Positions 55,033 to 63,551 of a stretch of 64,000 nucleotides of DNA are shown here, piece after piece. Position numbers and translations under genes: made by a program. The notes beneath the pieces are model-generated. The model was given only the letters and a program-made list of their open reading frames with translations, did not search any database and was not told the origin of the DNA. Numbering within the stretch: position 1 is the first letter of the stretch; each line of letters begins with the position of its first letter. Origin of the DNA: [Clostridium] asparagiforme DSM 15981 (GTDB taxonomy: Bacteria; Bacillota; Clostridia; Lachnospirales; Lachnospiraceae); contig CP102272.1 of assembly GCA_025149125.1 (NCBI GenBank), positions 5,332,001 to 5,396,000 on the forward strand. The letters are read 5' to 3'.

Positions 55033-56481
55033 TTAATCCAGGAATGTAACCGCCTTGCACGGCGTCCGGTAGTTGGCCGGAGCCAGGCAGATCCCGGTAG
55101 CGGGCGTGCTGGCGTGAATCACCTGTCCTCCGCCTATGTAGATCGCCACATGGTTGATATAATCCCCGCTGGCATAGAACAGCAGGTCTCCGGGTTTCAC
55201 CTCGCTGGTCGGGATGGTCCTTCCCTTGGCCGCCTGGTCTCTGGAGCTTCTTCCCGTGCTGATCCCGAAATGGGCGTACACGCTCATGACAAAGCCCGAG
55301 CAGTCCGCGCCGCTTGTGAGGCTGGTGCCGCCGTAGACATAGGGGTTGCCTAAGAACTGTCTGGCGTAAGCCACAATGGCCGTGCGCGTGGCCGAGGTCA
55401 CCTCGCCGGAGCTTCCTCCGCCGCCCGGCCCCACGGCGATTGTGGTCTCCTTGGGTTTGGACGTGGTCGTTTCCTTGGCCGTGGTGGGCGCTGCCGCGCT
55501 CTCCCCTCCGCCCTGCTCCGGATTCACCGGAATAGTGCCGTCCGCCGTGTTGCCGTTGGACTTGGTCGTGGCCGCCGTGGTGGTCTCCTTTTTCGTGGTC
55601 TCCGCAGCGGTGGTCGTTTTCTTCCGCTCCGCTTCCTTTGCCTCCTCCAGCTTTTGAATGGCCTCCTCGGCCTCTTTCTTGCGCTTGGCCTCCTCCTCGG
55701 CTTTGGCTTTCTCCTCCTCCGCGGAAACCGCTTTCTGGAACTCCACGGTGGTATTCATATAGTCCTTGAACACGTACCCTTCCAGGTCCGAGTCCACCGC
55801 CACCTTGAGGAAGTCCCCCTGCTCCTCCAGCACCACATAATGGGCGCCCTCGGCCAGCAGGGTCAGCGTCTGGCTGGTCAGGTCCGGGCTTTTGCGCAGG
55901 CGCAGGGTGGGAGTGCCAACCACAGTACCATACCTGGTCCCCACCTGCTTGGCCTTGCTCTCAGCCTCCGCGCCGGTGACGAAATAATCTGCTTTAATGT
56001 ATCCGGTCACGGAACCGGACCGGATCTTATACCACTTTCCGCCCTCTCCGTCCACCGTGTCCAGAATGGTGGCCGCGCTGTCGTTGTAGATCTTGCCGGT
56101 CACGCCGCTGGTGGTATTCGCCTCAGTGCGGATATTCACATAACCGTTCACCTTGGACACCGCAACGTTGTCATAGGGAGAGGACTTGGCCTTGGTGGTC
56201 TCCGGAGCCGCTGTAGTGGCGGCAGCCGTCTCGCCGGACTGCCCTCCCTGAGCTGCTTGTCCACCTCCGCCGCCGGATGCTGCGGAAGTGACGGCAGCCG
56301 CGTCAAAAACAGACGCAAGGGCCTGCTCCGGCTCCTCGGTGCTGGCGTAGAAATTGTTTAGCGCCACGGAGATGCCCGCCAGTGAGGAACTGGTCTCCAG
56401 GTTCGTCGAAGCGCTGGCCGGCATCGCCCAGAAAACCGAGCACACGCCCCCGGCGATGAGTATTTTCGCCACTTTCTTCAT
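55033..56481 (-). CDS. Secreted NlpC/P60 peptidoglycan endopeptidase with SH3b domains
   Basis: A 482-residue exported cell-wall hydrolase. It has an N-terminal signal peptide ending in PASAS, two SH3b domains (GYVNIRTEANTTSGVTGKIY near residue 115; TPTLRLRKSPDLTSQTL near 195), and an Ala/Glu/Lys-rich coiled coil (about 255-295). A Thr-rich linker comes next, then a C-terminal NlpC/P60 domain with catalytic Cys in GADCSGFVMSVY and His in NHVAIYIGG and VIHAST. These enzymes cut stem peptides. It begins 18 bp after trxB, whose stop codon lies inside this gene's GGAGGAGG ribosome-binding region. Confidence 0.93.
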   Translation of the reverse strand: MKKVAKILIAGGVCSVFWAMPASASTNLETSSSLAGISVALNNFYASTEEPEQALASVFDAAAVTSAASGGGGGQAAQGGQSGETAAATTAAPETTKAKSSPYDNVAVSKVNGYVNIRTEANTTSGVTGKIYNDSAATILDTVDGEGGKWYKIRSGSVTGYIKADYFVTGAEAESKAKQVGTRYGTVVGTPTLRLRKSPDLTSQTLTLLAEGAHYVVLEEQGDFLKVAVDSDLEGYVFKDYMNTTVEFQKAVSAEEEKAKAEEEAKRKKEAEEAIQKLEEAKEAERKKTTTAAETTKKETTTAATTKSNGNTADGTIPVNPEQGGGESAAAPTTAKETTTSKPKETTIAVGPGGGGSSGEVTSATRTAIVAYARQFLGNPYVYGGTSLTSGADCSGFVMSVYAHFGISTGRSSRDQAAKGRTIPTSEVKPGDLLFYASGDYINHVAIYIGGGQVIHASTPATGICLAPANYRTPCKAVTFLD

Positions 56482-56499
56482 TGGAACGCGCTCCTCCTC

Positions 56500-57414
56500 C
56501 TAGTTGCCCATCAGATAGTGTTCCGCGCTGGTCACCGCGTTGGCTCCATCCGCCGCCGCAGTCACAATCTGGCGCAGGGGTTTGGTACGCACATCTCCCG
56601 CCGCAAAGATGCCCGGCACAGAGGTCGCGCAATCCTCCCCGGCCTTGATATAACCGTGATCCGTCTCCAGCAGTCCGTTAAACGCCTGGCTTTCCGGCGT
56701 GATGCCAACGGCGATAAAAACTCCCTGAACTTCCAGATTCTGGGACTCGCCGGTCTTGACATTGGTCACCTTAAGCTGTTCCACCCGTCCGTCGCCGATG
56801 ATCTCATCCGCCACGCTGTCCCACACCATCTCCACGTTTGGCAGGGAGAGCAGAGTCTCCTGCAGGCTCTTGGCCGCCCGCAGCTGGTCACGGCGATGGA
56901 TCACATACACCTTGGTGCACATTCTGGCCAGGAAAATGGCGTCCTCCACGGCCACGTCGCCGCCGCCCACCACCGCGGTCACCTTGTTGCGGAAAAACGC
57001 TCCGTCACAGGTGGCGCAGTAGGAAACGCCCGCCCCGGCCAGCTCCTCCTCGCCGGGAACTCCCAGCTTCCGGTGATGAGCGCCGGTGGCGATGATCAGA
57101 GCTTTGGCCTCGTAGGTCTCCTGCTCGCAGACCACCCGCTTGATCTCCCCGTCGTTCTCCACCCGGACCACCTCGTCCTCCGCAAACACCGCGCCCAGAG
57201 CGTCCGCGTGCTCGCGCAGTTTCATGCCCAGGTCGTATCCGCCCATACCAGGAAGGCCGGGATAATTGTCCACCTCGTAGGTGGTCAACACCTGTCCTCC
57301 GCTCACCATAGCTTTCTCCACCACCAGAGTGTTCAGTCTCGCTCTCTGGGCATAGATCGCCGCCGCAAGTCCCGCCGGTCCGGAACCGATAATAATCAAA
57401 TCATATCTCGTCAT
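56500..57414 (-). CDS. trxB: Thioredoxin reductase
   Basis: A 304-residue flavoenzyme that reduces thioredoxin with NADPH. The FAD motif IIGSGPAGLAAAIYAQRA is at the N terminus, the redox disulfide in YCATCDGAFF near residue 134, the NADPH motif VVGGGDVAVEDAIFLA follows it, and the C-terminal FAD motif is GIFAAGDVRTKPLRQIVTA. No thioredoxin gene is adjacent. AAAGGACTGAGAG lies before the ATG. Confidence 0.95.
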   Translation of the reverse strand: MTRYDLIIIGSGPAGLAAAIYAQRARLNTLVVEKAMVSGGQVLTTYEVDNYPGLPGMGGYDLGMKLREHADALGAVFAEDEVVRVENDGEIKRVVCEQETYEAKALIIATGAHHRKLGVPGEEELAGAGVSYCATCDGAFFRNKVTAVVGGGDVAVEDAIFLARMCTKVYVIHRRDQLRAAKSLQETLLSLPNVEMVWDSVADEIIGDGRVEQLKVTNVKTGESQNLEVQGVFIAVGITPESQAFNGLLETDHGYIKAGEDCATSVPGIFAAGDVRTKPLRQIVTAAADGANAVTSAEHYLMGN

Positions 57415-57668
57415 AATCTCTCAGTCCTTTTCTGTTATTATTTCTGTCTGCGGTAGCAAAAATACCTTCCTGCAGCCATTTTATCGTTTTTATGCAACTA
57501 CAAATTATTATAGCACAAGGTTTCCATTTGTTGTACCCGATTTTCTTACAATTCATAATCCGCAAAGTTCACTTTATCCGCCAATCACTTGAAATCGGTC
57601 CGACGAATGTTTATAATAGCTGCAAGGGATACAATATTTGGAAGAATACCACTGAAAGGAGGCAGTAT

Positions 57669-58400
57669 ATGCCGCGCAAAACTGTTTTGGTAACAGGAGC
57701 TTCCAGGGGAATCGGCAAAGCCGTGGCGATCAAATTTGCCAAGAAGGGATACAACGTGGTGATCAGCTGCGTCCACCGGGCCGAGCAGCTGGAGCAGACC
57801 AGGCGTGAAATCGAGAGCTTTCAGGCCCCCTGCCTGGCCTATCTGGGCGACATGGGGGATCTCAAGAGCTGTGAAACATTATTTTCCCAGATCCGCAGCC
57901 GGTTCGGAGGCGTGGACGTGCTGGTGAACAACGCCGGAATCTCCTACATCGGGCTTTTGCAGGACATGTCCTCCGAGGACTGGGAGCGGATGCTCCATGT
58001 CAACCTGACCTCGGTCTTTAACTGCTGCAAGCTGGCCATCCCCTACATGGTGCGCCAGAAACAGGGGAAAATCGTCAACGTGTCCTCGGTCTGGGGCGTG
58101 GTGGGCGCCTCCTGCGAGACTGCGTACTCCGCCACCAAGGGCGGAATCAACGCGCTGACCAAAGCACTGGCAAAGGAGCTGGCTCCCTCCAATATCCAGG
58201 TGAACGCCGTGGCCTGCGGCGCCATCGACACGGAGATGAACCAGTGGATGGAGGAGGACGAGCTCATCGCCCTGGTGGAGGATATCCCGGCCGGACGTCT
58301 GGGCTCGGCCGAGGAGGTGGCGGATCTGGTCTACCATCTGGGCTACAAAAACGCTTACCTGACCGGTCAGGTCATCGGCCTGGACGGGGGATGGATTTAG
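57669..58400 (+). CDS. FabG-like short-chain dehydrogenase/reductase
   Basis: A 243-residue SDR enzyme similar to 3-oxoacyl-ACP reductase. The cofactor motif is VTGASRGIGKAVA, NNAGIS follows, and the catalytic Ser-Tyr-Lys are in VSSVWGVVGASCETAYSATK. The C terminus is GQVIGLDGGWI. No other fatty-acid-synthesis gene is adjacent, so its substrate remains open. The ATG at 57669 has a perfect AAAGGAGG at 7-base spacing; the open frame from 57492 is not used. Its stop codon's last base is also the first base of a palindromic element. Confidence 0.9.
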   Translation: MPRKTVLVTGASRGIGKAVAIKFAKKGYNVVISCVHRAEQLEQTRREIESFQAPCLAYLGDMGDLKSCETLFSQIRSRFGGVDVLVNNAGISYIGLLQDMSSEDWERMLHVNLTSVFNCCKLAIPYMVRQKQGKIVNVSSVWGVVGASCETAYSATKGGINALTKALAKELAPSNIQVNAVACGAIDTEMNQWMEEDELIALVEDIPAGRLGSAEEVADLVYHLGYKNAYLTGQVIGLDGGWI

Positions 58401-58559
58401 AGCGTGTCTGAAAATTGCTTTCCGTCAGATGTGCGTCCCACTTTGTGGAAGATTTGGTCCCGATGAGGAAGGCGTAGCGGGCTACGTTGACCGAATCGGG
58501 ACCAAATATGCCGCGAAGTGGGGCGTGCAGATGGCGGGAATGAATTTTCAGACACGCTC
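58400..58559. repeat. 160-bp palindromic element with 17-bp terminal inverted repeats
   Basis: The ends GAGCGTGTCTGAAAATT (58400-58416) and AATTTTCAGACACGCTC (58543-58559) are perfect inverted copies. Inside, ATTTGGTCCCGAT (58452-58464) pairs with ATCGGGACCAAAT (58495-58507), a CGTAG/CTACG mini-hairpin sits at the centre (58473-58486), and further imperfect pairing joins the arms. The whole could fold into one long hairpin, the form of a MITE or REP-type element. Confidence 0.85.
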
Positions 58560-58689
58560 CAGGGAAAATCCTTACAATTTCCTTACATGCATTGACCTTG
58601 GAGTAACTCCAGGGTGTAGAATATTCCCATATGAACCACTGTTTTACACCCGCCAATCCCCCATTTTTGATGGTTTTGCACTCTATTTC

Positions 58690-58724
58690 AGAAAACCCCC
58701 GGAGTTTCCTCCGGGGGATTTTTC
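58690..58724 (+). terminator. Terminator after the FabG-like gene and palindromic element
   Basis: The stem CCCCCGGAG/CTCCGGGGG has a 4-nt loop followed by ATTTTTC. The region between 58560 and 58690 shows no gene. Confidence 0.9.
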
Positions 58725-58753
58725 TATCTGTATGATTTGATCCAAAAGACGGG

Positions 58754-59263
58754 TCAACCGCCCAGCAGCATGCCGGCCACTCCGATGGCAAAGGGAATGA
58801 ACACAGGCAGACACAGCAACAGGCCCTGGGTCAGGAAGGTGCCTTTGTGTTCCCTGATATTTTTCTCTTCCCTCTGATAAAATTCGCGTTTTGTGTCGTC
58901 CAAATCAAAATTATACTCGTAATGATGTGTTCCAATGGTGATCCACGCAGTCAAAATCAGAGCGATTCCAAAAAATCTCAGCGTCCCTTCTTTTCCGAAT
59001 TGCATACAGACCGCGTAAAGCGACGGCCAGAAGAGATACCAGATCAGCCGGAAGCGCATCCCGCGGATGATCTTTTTGTCCGTCTCCTGCGCGGGCGGCT
59101 CCACCGGCACCTGCACCTCCCGCAGGCACTGCTCCAGGTATCTGCGGCATTCGCCGCAGTGCTCCATATGATCCCTCATATAATCTCTTGTCTCTTCACT
59201 CAGCAGGTCCTCCCCATACATGGGTATAAGATCCCGCACAATCGCGCAATCGTTCCGTTCCAT
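58754..59263 (-). CDS. Putative anti-sigma factor
   Basis: A membrane protein of about 169 residues with an N-terminal zinc-finger-like anti-sigma segment (DYMRDHMEHCGECRRYLEQC, the H-x3-C-x2-C ZAS pattern) and two or three C-terminal helices (LIWYLFWPSLYAVCMQF, GIALILTAWITIG, LLLCLPVFIPFAIGVAGMLL). It would hold the ECF sigma factor inactive at the membrane. ATG codons at 59269 (overlapping the sigma stop as ATGA) and 59263 are both possible; GGAGGAGG spacing favours 59263. Confidence 0.8.
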   Translation of the reverse strand: MERNDCAIVRDLIPMYGEDLLSEETRDYMRDHMEHCGECRRYLEQCLREVQVPVEPPAQETDKKIIRGMRFRLIWYLFWPSLYAVCMQFGKEGTLRFFGIALILTAWITIGTHHYEYNFDLDDTKREFYQREEKNIREHKGTFLTQGLLLCLPVFIPFAIGVAGMLLGG

Positions 59264-59265
59264 CT

Positions 59266-59751
59266 TCATTCCTCCTCCAAATGCTCCAGCATACGGTTCT
59301 TGCAGCGCATAAAGTTCACCCGGGCCCACACTTCGGTTCGGCCCTGCAGGGCCGCGATCTCCCGGAAGGACAGCCCGCCGAAAATCCGCAGGCACATCAG
59401 GCTTCGCAGCGGTTCTTCCAGGCCGTTTAAGTAACCGAACGCCTCCCGGATCTTTTCCCGTTCCCGGTAATCCCCGGCCAAGTCCGTCGGAGCCGTTATG
59501 GACTCGTCTAAGGGAAGGGACGGCGGATTCCGGCGCAGCCACCGGAAATATTCATTACGGGCGATGGAGAAAATCCAGGTTTTCACGGAGCCGTCCCCGC
59601 GAAAACCTGCAATCCCCCTGATCACCTGCAAAAAAGTAGACTGAAGAATATCCTCCGCCGCATGCCGGTCCCTGCACATGGAAAGCAGATAACCGTACAC
59701 TGCCTGGGAATACCGGCGGTATAATACCTCAACCTCATCACTTGCTGCCAT
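59266..59751 (-). CDS. ECF-type RNA polymerase sigma factor
   Basis: A 161-residue extracytoplasmic-function sigma factor. Region 2 (VEVLYRRYSQAVYGYLLSMC, HAAEDILQSTFLQVI, VKTWIFSIARNEYF) and region 4 (EEPLRSLMCLRIFGGLSFRE with the helix-turn-helix IAALQG) are joined by a short linker. It directs RNA polymerase to a small regulon. The ATG at 59751 has AAGGAGG at 8-base spacing; the GTG at 59760 is too close to that site. It is the first gene of a sigma/anti-sigma operon. Confidence 0.9.
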   Translation of the reverse strand: MAASDEVEVLYRRYSQAVYGYLLSMCRDRHAAEDILQSTFLQVIRGIAGFRGDGSVKTWIFSIARNEYFRWLRRNPPSLPLDESITAPTDLAGDYREREKIREAFGYLNGLEEPLRSLMCLRIFGGLSFREIAALQGRTEVWARVNFMRCKNRMLEHLEEE

Positions 59752-59828
59752 CTGCGCCACCTCCTTCTGCCTATTAGATCCGCAAAATGAAGGAATGTTA
59801 CACTTAAATGAAATTATTTTTTATCCGT

Positions 59829-60539
59829 TTATCCGGGCTGTACGCCGGAGGGACCGCCGTAGCGTACATAGCGGTCAGCGGAGACATTGACCGAAGTGAC
59901 GCTCATGTCGTCCTCAACCGTTGCGGGGTAAAACCACACGCTCCCATCCCCCAATCCGATCAGGCCGTCCTTGCAGAACAGATCCGTAGCCGGAGTTTCT
60001 TCCAGTTTTTTCCTGAAATCCTGTGTAAAAATATCGTCGTAGTACGTCAGAAATTCCTCCGCTCCCGCCACCTGGGCCTCGCCCGCAGGCGTTTTGACCT
60101 GGCGCGGATATCGGATCATTCCCGCCACCGCCTCCCGGTTGTCCGCCTTTACGGCCTCCAGAAATGTGGAGACAAAAGCCGCAGCCTCCTCCTTGGACAT
60201 GCCGCTCTGCATGAAAAATGCCTCCGCATCCGCTCCCTGGTCCGCCACCTCCGAATTCCCGCCCTCCGGCATCAGACTTTGGGCGCCATCCCCGGCGCCG
60301 CTCTCAACCGGGGCCTGCGTCCCGGGCTCCGCGGACGGCGCTTCCCCGGCCTGGGGACCGCTCTCTGCCGCTGCGCTTTCTCCTGCCGCGCTCTCACCCG
60401 TTTCCGGCGCAGTCTCCCCGGAAGTTGCATCCGCCGTCTGCCCGGCGGTCTCAATCTCCGCGTAACGGCCGCAGGCCGACAGCTGTGCGGCCGACAAAAC
60501 CGCGGCAAACAAAATTGCTGACGTTCGACTCATTCTCAC
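59829..60539 (-). CDS. Lipoprotein of unknown function
   Basis: A 236-residue lipoprotein. The signal peptide ends in the lipobox LSAC, an acidic, low-complexity Glu/Ala/Ser/Gly linker follows (residues about 30-105), and a C-terminal domain (EEAAAFVSTFLEAVKADNRE through YVRYGG) has the length and pattern of a small NTF2-like or other folded domain I cannot name. It starts at a GTG with GGGAGG 8 bases upstream. It is immediately upstream of the sigma operon and might report to it, but that is only inference from position. Confidence 0.7.
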   Translation of the reverse strand: MRMSRTSAILFAAVLSAAQLSACGRYAEIETAGQTADATSGETAPETGESAAGESAAAESGPQAGEAPSAEPGTQAPVESGAGDGAQSLMPEGGNSEVADQGADAEAFFMQSGMSKEEAAAFVSTFLEAVKADNREAVAGMIRYPRQVKTPAGEAQVAGAEEFLTYYDDIFTQDFRKKLEETPATDLFCKDGLIGLGDGSVWFYPATVEDDMSVTSVNVSADRYVRYGGPSGVQPG

Positions 60540-60810
60540 AATTATTTCCTCCCATCCACTTCCGCCATATCACGGTGCTGTTTGTTCTATTATACATTTT
60601 CTGGGAAAAAATAATATTACCAAACTCTTAATATAATCCATCCATTATTATTAATATTCTGTGGCCCGTTTTGAATGCGGACAGGGGGGCTTCCGGCCGG
60701 TACGGCGCGGCCGCGGCAAGGGCGTTCCAGCCGTTTGGGGAGGGGGCAGTCACGCCGGTCTGCCGGTCCACAAGCCCCGCTCCCGGGTACGTGCGCCGCC
60801 GGGCGCACCA

Positions 60811-60846
60811 CAAAAAAACCTTCCAGGGAAATCCCCGGAAGGTTTT
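60811..60846 (-). terminator. Terminator after rpsI
   Basis: AACCTTCCGGGG pairs with CCCTGGAAGGTT and is followed by a run of T on the minus strand, about 35 bp after the rpsI stop. The region 60540-60810 is GC-rich and contains no supported gene. Confidence 0.88.
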
Positions 60847-60880
60847 GAATGTGTCTGCGAATTGTAGATCCTGAACGCGA

Positions 60881-61273
60881 TTAACGCTTGCTGAACTGCG
60901 GAGCGCGACGTGCAGCCTTTAAGCCGTACTTCTTTCTCTCTTTCATTCTCGGGTCTCTGGTCAGGTATCCGGCTTTCTTCAGGACCGGTCTGTACTCGGC
61001 ATCCGCCTGAAGCAGAGCTCTGGAGATTCCGTGACGGATTGCACCCGCCTGTCCGGAAAAGCCGCCGCCGCGAACGTTTACCAGAACGTCGAACTTGTCG
61101 CTGGTCTCGGTCGCTACTAAGGGCTGACGAACGATTAACTTTAATGTCTCAAGTCCAAGGTACTCATCAATGGTTCTCTTGTTGATGGTGATGTTGCCGG
61201 TACCCGGTACTAAATATACTCTGGCGATGGATTTTTTTCTTCTGCCTGTTCCGTAAAATTTTGCGCTAGCCAT
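60881..61273 (-). CDS. rpsI: 30S ribosomal protein S9
   Basis: A 130-residue ribosomal protein. FYGTGRRKKSIARVYLVPGTG is diagnostic, and the C terminus GLKAARRAPQFSKR is the conserved basic tail that reaches the P-site tRNA. The ATG at 61273 gives MASAKFYG and has GGAGGAAG upstream; the longer frame to 61291 is not conserved. It is co-transcribed with rplM, 24 bp upstream. Confidence 0.98.
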   Translation of the reverse strand: MASAKFYGTGRRKKSIARVYLVPGTGNITINKRTIDEYLGLETLKLIVRQPLVATETSDKFDVLVNVRGGGFSGQAGAIRHGISRALLQADAEYRPVLKKAGYLTRDPRMKERKKYGLKAARRAPQFSKR

Positions 61274-61297
61274 GATATTTTCTTCCTCCATTCCTCA

Positions 61298-61726
61298 TTA
61301 AAATGTTAAAACTTCGGGCTTCTGAGCCGCCTGCTGATGATCCGGGCCGGCGTATACGTGAAGCTTGTCAAACATGCTTCTGCCCAGAGTTCCCTTGGGA
61401 AGCATACCTTTAACGGCTAACTCTACAACCTTCTCAGGCTTCTTAGCCATCATCTCACGCAGTGTGGTCTCTCTCATTCCGCCCACATACTCGGAGTGGT
61501 TGTAATAAATCTTCTGATCTAATTTCTTACCGGTTACTTTCACCTTGTCCGCGTTCACAATGATCACGTAATCGCCGCAATCCATGTGGGGAGTAAAAGT
61601 CGGTTTGTTCTTTCCTCTTAATACCTTAGCCACTTCTGAAGCTAAACGTCCTAATGTACATCCGGTCGCATCAACTACATACCATTTTCTCTCGATTGTC
61701 GCTGGACTAGCCATAAAACTCTTCAT
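61298..61726 (-). CDS. rplM: 50S ribosomal protein L13
   Basis: A 142-residue ribosomal protein. RKWYVVDATGCTLGRLASEV at the N terminus, then TFTPHMDCGDYVIIVNADKV and the central MLPKGTLGR are conserved. AGGAGG lies 9 bases before the ATG. It is the first gene of the rplM-rpsI pair, downstream of a structured leader. Confidence 0.98.
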   Translation of the reverse strand: MKSFMASPATIERKWYVVDATGCTLGRLASEVAKVLRGKNKPTFTPHMDCGDYVIIVNADKVKVTGKKLDQKIYYNHSEYVGGMRETTLREMMAKKPEKVVELAVKGMLPKGTLGRSMFDKLHVYAGPDHQQAAQKPEVLTF

Positions 61727-61870
61727 GGGGTCAACCTCCTGTTAAATTCAACCTTTTCTACTGATGCGCGCCTTCAGGCGCCCTCTGTATGCATGATAAA
61801 TATGGGAAGTATTTATCGGTCAAATGCTTACTCCGGGGCAATGGCTAAGCATTCTTTGCTAATGTCACAG
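61727..61870 (-). promoter_or_regulatory. Candidate L13 leader RNA
   Basis: The roughly 140-nt leader contains a hairpin AATGCTTA/TAAGCATT enclosing GCCATTGCCCCGGAG, then GCGCCTGAAGGCGC, just before the ribosome-binding site. Firmicute rplM genes often carry an autoregulatory L13 leader; the match here is by position and folding only. Confidence 0.5.
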
Positions 61871-61876
61871 TTTTAT

Positions 61877-61905
61877 ATTATATTACATTCATCCGGGTGT
61901 GTCAA
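61877..61905 (-). promoter_or_regulatory. Consensus promoter of rplM-rpsI
   Basis: A perfect TTGACA (61900-61905) and a perfect TATAAT (61877-61882) with a 17-bp spacer on the minus strand. Confidence 0.92.
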
Positions 61906-61943
61906 CCACTTTCTCGGCCAAAAACATAGATTTTTCACGGTTT

Positions 61944-62705
61944 TTACGGCATTTCCGCCGTTTCATCGGGATAATGCATCCGAATCAGGGTCAGTCCCTT
62001 GGCCGGAGCCGTTGGACCGGCCTTGCGCCTGTCCTCCGCCGCCAGAATCTCCCCCACCGCCTCCGGCCGGATCAGCCCGGTTCCGGCCCACAGCAGCGTG
62101 CCTGCGATGATCCGCACCATATTGTAAAGAAATCCGCTCCCGGTGATCCGGATGGTGATCACATCCTCCTGATCCCGCTCCAGCTTAAGGTCATACACGG
62201 TCCGCACGGTGTCCGTCACCTGGGTTTTGGCGCTGCAAAAGCTTTTAAAGTCGTGCTCTCCCAGAATAAATTCTGCGGCCTGACGCATTTTCTCCAGATC
62301 CAGATCGTAGTAGCAATGGTATGTGTACAGGCGCTTGTCCGGCATCTCGATCCTGCGGTTTAAGATTTTGTACTCATAGGTCTTGACGCACCGCCGCTTT
62401 CTGGGATGCCAGTCCGTCGCCACCTCCTCTGAGCTTTGTACCCGGATATCCTCGGGCAGACGCTGGTTCACCGCCAGACAGATCTTGTCCGCCGCCATGC
62501 GGTTCTTTGTGTCGAACACCGCCACATTTCCCTGCGCGTGCACCCCCGCGTCCGTGCGGCTGGCGCCGATCACGGCGATGGGTTCCCTCAAAAGCTCCGT
62601 CAGCGCCTTGTTCAGCACTTCCTCGATTGTCACCGCATTGGGCTGGTACTGCCAGCCGTGGTAATTGGTGCCGTCGTAGGCCACCACCAGGCGAATCCGT
62701 CTCAT
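61944..62705 (-). CDS. truA: tRNA pseudouridine synthase A
   Basis: A 253-residue enzyme that converts uridines 38-40 of tRNA to pseudouridine. The catalytic aspartate is in GASRTDAGVHAQGNV near residue 52. VAYDGTNYHGWQYQPNA opens the protein and GSGFLYNMVRIIAGTL closes the active site. The ATG at 62705 has GGAAGGAA upstream and gives MRRIRLVVAYDG. It belongs to the conserved ecfA-ecfT-truA-rplM-rpsI order. Confidence 0.97.
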   Translation of the reverse strand: MRRIRLVVAYDGTNYHGWQYQPNAVTIEEVLNKALTELLREPIAVIGASRTDAGVHAQGNVAVFDTKNRMAADKICLAVNQRLPEDIRVQSSEEVATDWHPRKRRCVKTYEYKILNRRIEMPDKRLYTYHCYYDLDLEKMRQAAEFILGEHDFKSFCSAKTQVTDTVRTVYDLKLERDQEDVITIRITGSGFLYNMVRIIAGTLLWAGTGLIRPEAVGEILAAEDRRKAGPTAPAKGLTLIRMHYPDETAEMP

Positions 62706-62742
62706 GTTTCCGATTCCTTCCATATTAAATGCCGCACGTCTT

Positions 62743-63543
62743 CTACAGATATACCCGTATTCCTGCCATCGCGACAATGTACACTGCATACAAAAGATAG
62801 GCCGTCCGGTCCGCAGCCCGGTAATGCAGCGGTTTCATCTTGGTCCTGCCCTCTCCGCCGCGGTAGCAGCGCGCCTCCATGGCCATCGCCAAATCCGTGG
62901 CACGGCGGAACGCGGAGATGAACAGCGGAACCAGAAGGGGCACCATCGCCTTGGCCTTGCGGATCAGGTTGCCGGACTCAAAGTCCGCGCCCCTTGCCAT
63001 CTGCGCCTTCATGATCTTGTCCGTCTCCTCCACCAGAATAGGAATGAACCGCAGCGCGATGGACATCATCATGGACACCTCGTGCACCGGAACCCCAACT
63101 TTGTTCAGAAATCCCAGGCTTTTCTCCAGACCGTCCGTCAGCTGGTTGGGCGTGGTGGTCAGCGTCATCACCGAGGAGCCGATCACCAGATAGATCAGGC
63201 GCAGCGCCATAAATCCAGCCAGCCGCACGCCCTCGTGGGTGATCTTAAAAATCCAGAATTTAACAATTACAGTGCCGTCGGTCAAAAACAGGTTAAAGCT
63301 GACGCTGATGAGCAGCAGTACCAGCACCGCCCGCAGCCCCCGCACCATAAACTTAAACGGCACCCTGGACGCCCGGATCACCAGGCCTAAAACCACCGTG
63401 GCCAGTAGGTACGCCCACAGGCTGTCCGCCATAAAAAGCGAGATAATGAATACCATTGTCCCAAACAGTTTGGTTCTGGGGTCCAGGCGGTGAACCGCAG
63501 AATCTACCGGATAATATTGTCCCAGCGTAATCTCTCTTAACAT
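62743..63543 (-). CDS. ecfT: Energy-coupling factor transporter membrane protein EcfT
   Basis: A 266-residue membrane protein that couples ATPases EcfA1/A2 to vitamin- or metal-binding S components. About five helices precede the two Ala-Arg-Gly coupling motifs: QMARGADFESG and MEARCYRGGEGR. The N-terminal LGQYYPVDSAVHRLDPRTK is also typical. AGGAGCGG lies upstream of the ATG. It starts 8 bp after the ATPase gene. Confidence 0.96.
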   Translation of the reverse strand: MLREITLGQYYPVDSAVHRLDPRTKLFGTMVFIISLFMADSLWAYLLATVVLGLVIRASRVPFKFMVRGLRAVLVLLLISVSFNLFLTDGTVIVKFWIFKITHEGVRLAGFMALRLIYLVIGSSVMTLTTTPNQLTDGLEKSLGFLNKVGVPVHEVSMMMSIALRFIPILVEETDKIMKAQMARGADFESGNLIRKAKAMVPLLVPLFISAFRRATDLAMAMEARCYRGGEGRTKMKPLHYRAADRTAYLLYAVYIVAMAGIRVYL

Positions 63544-63551
63544 TTCCGCTC

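Noticed and set aside
58372..58791. Protein-coding frame on the minus strand
   Set aside because: It runs through the palindromic element and the terminator, has no ribosome-binding site and no recognisable domain.
60700..60813. tRNA gene ending GGGCGCACCA
   Set aside because: The 3' end looks like a tRNA with encoded CCA, but the T loop reads TACGTGC in place of TTCGAGC, no matching 5' acceptor or cloverleaf could be found, and no other tRNA here encodes CCA.
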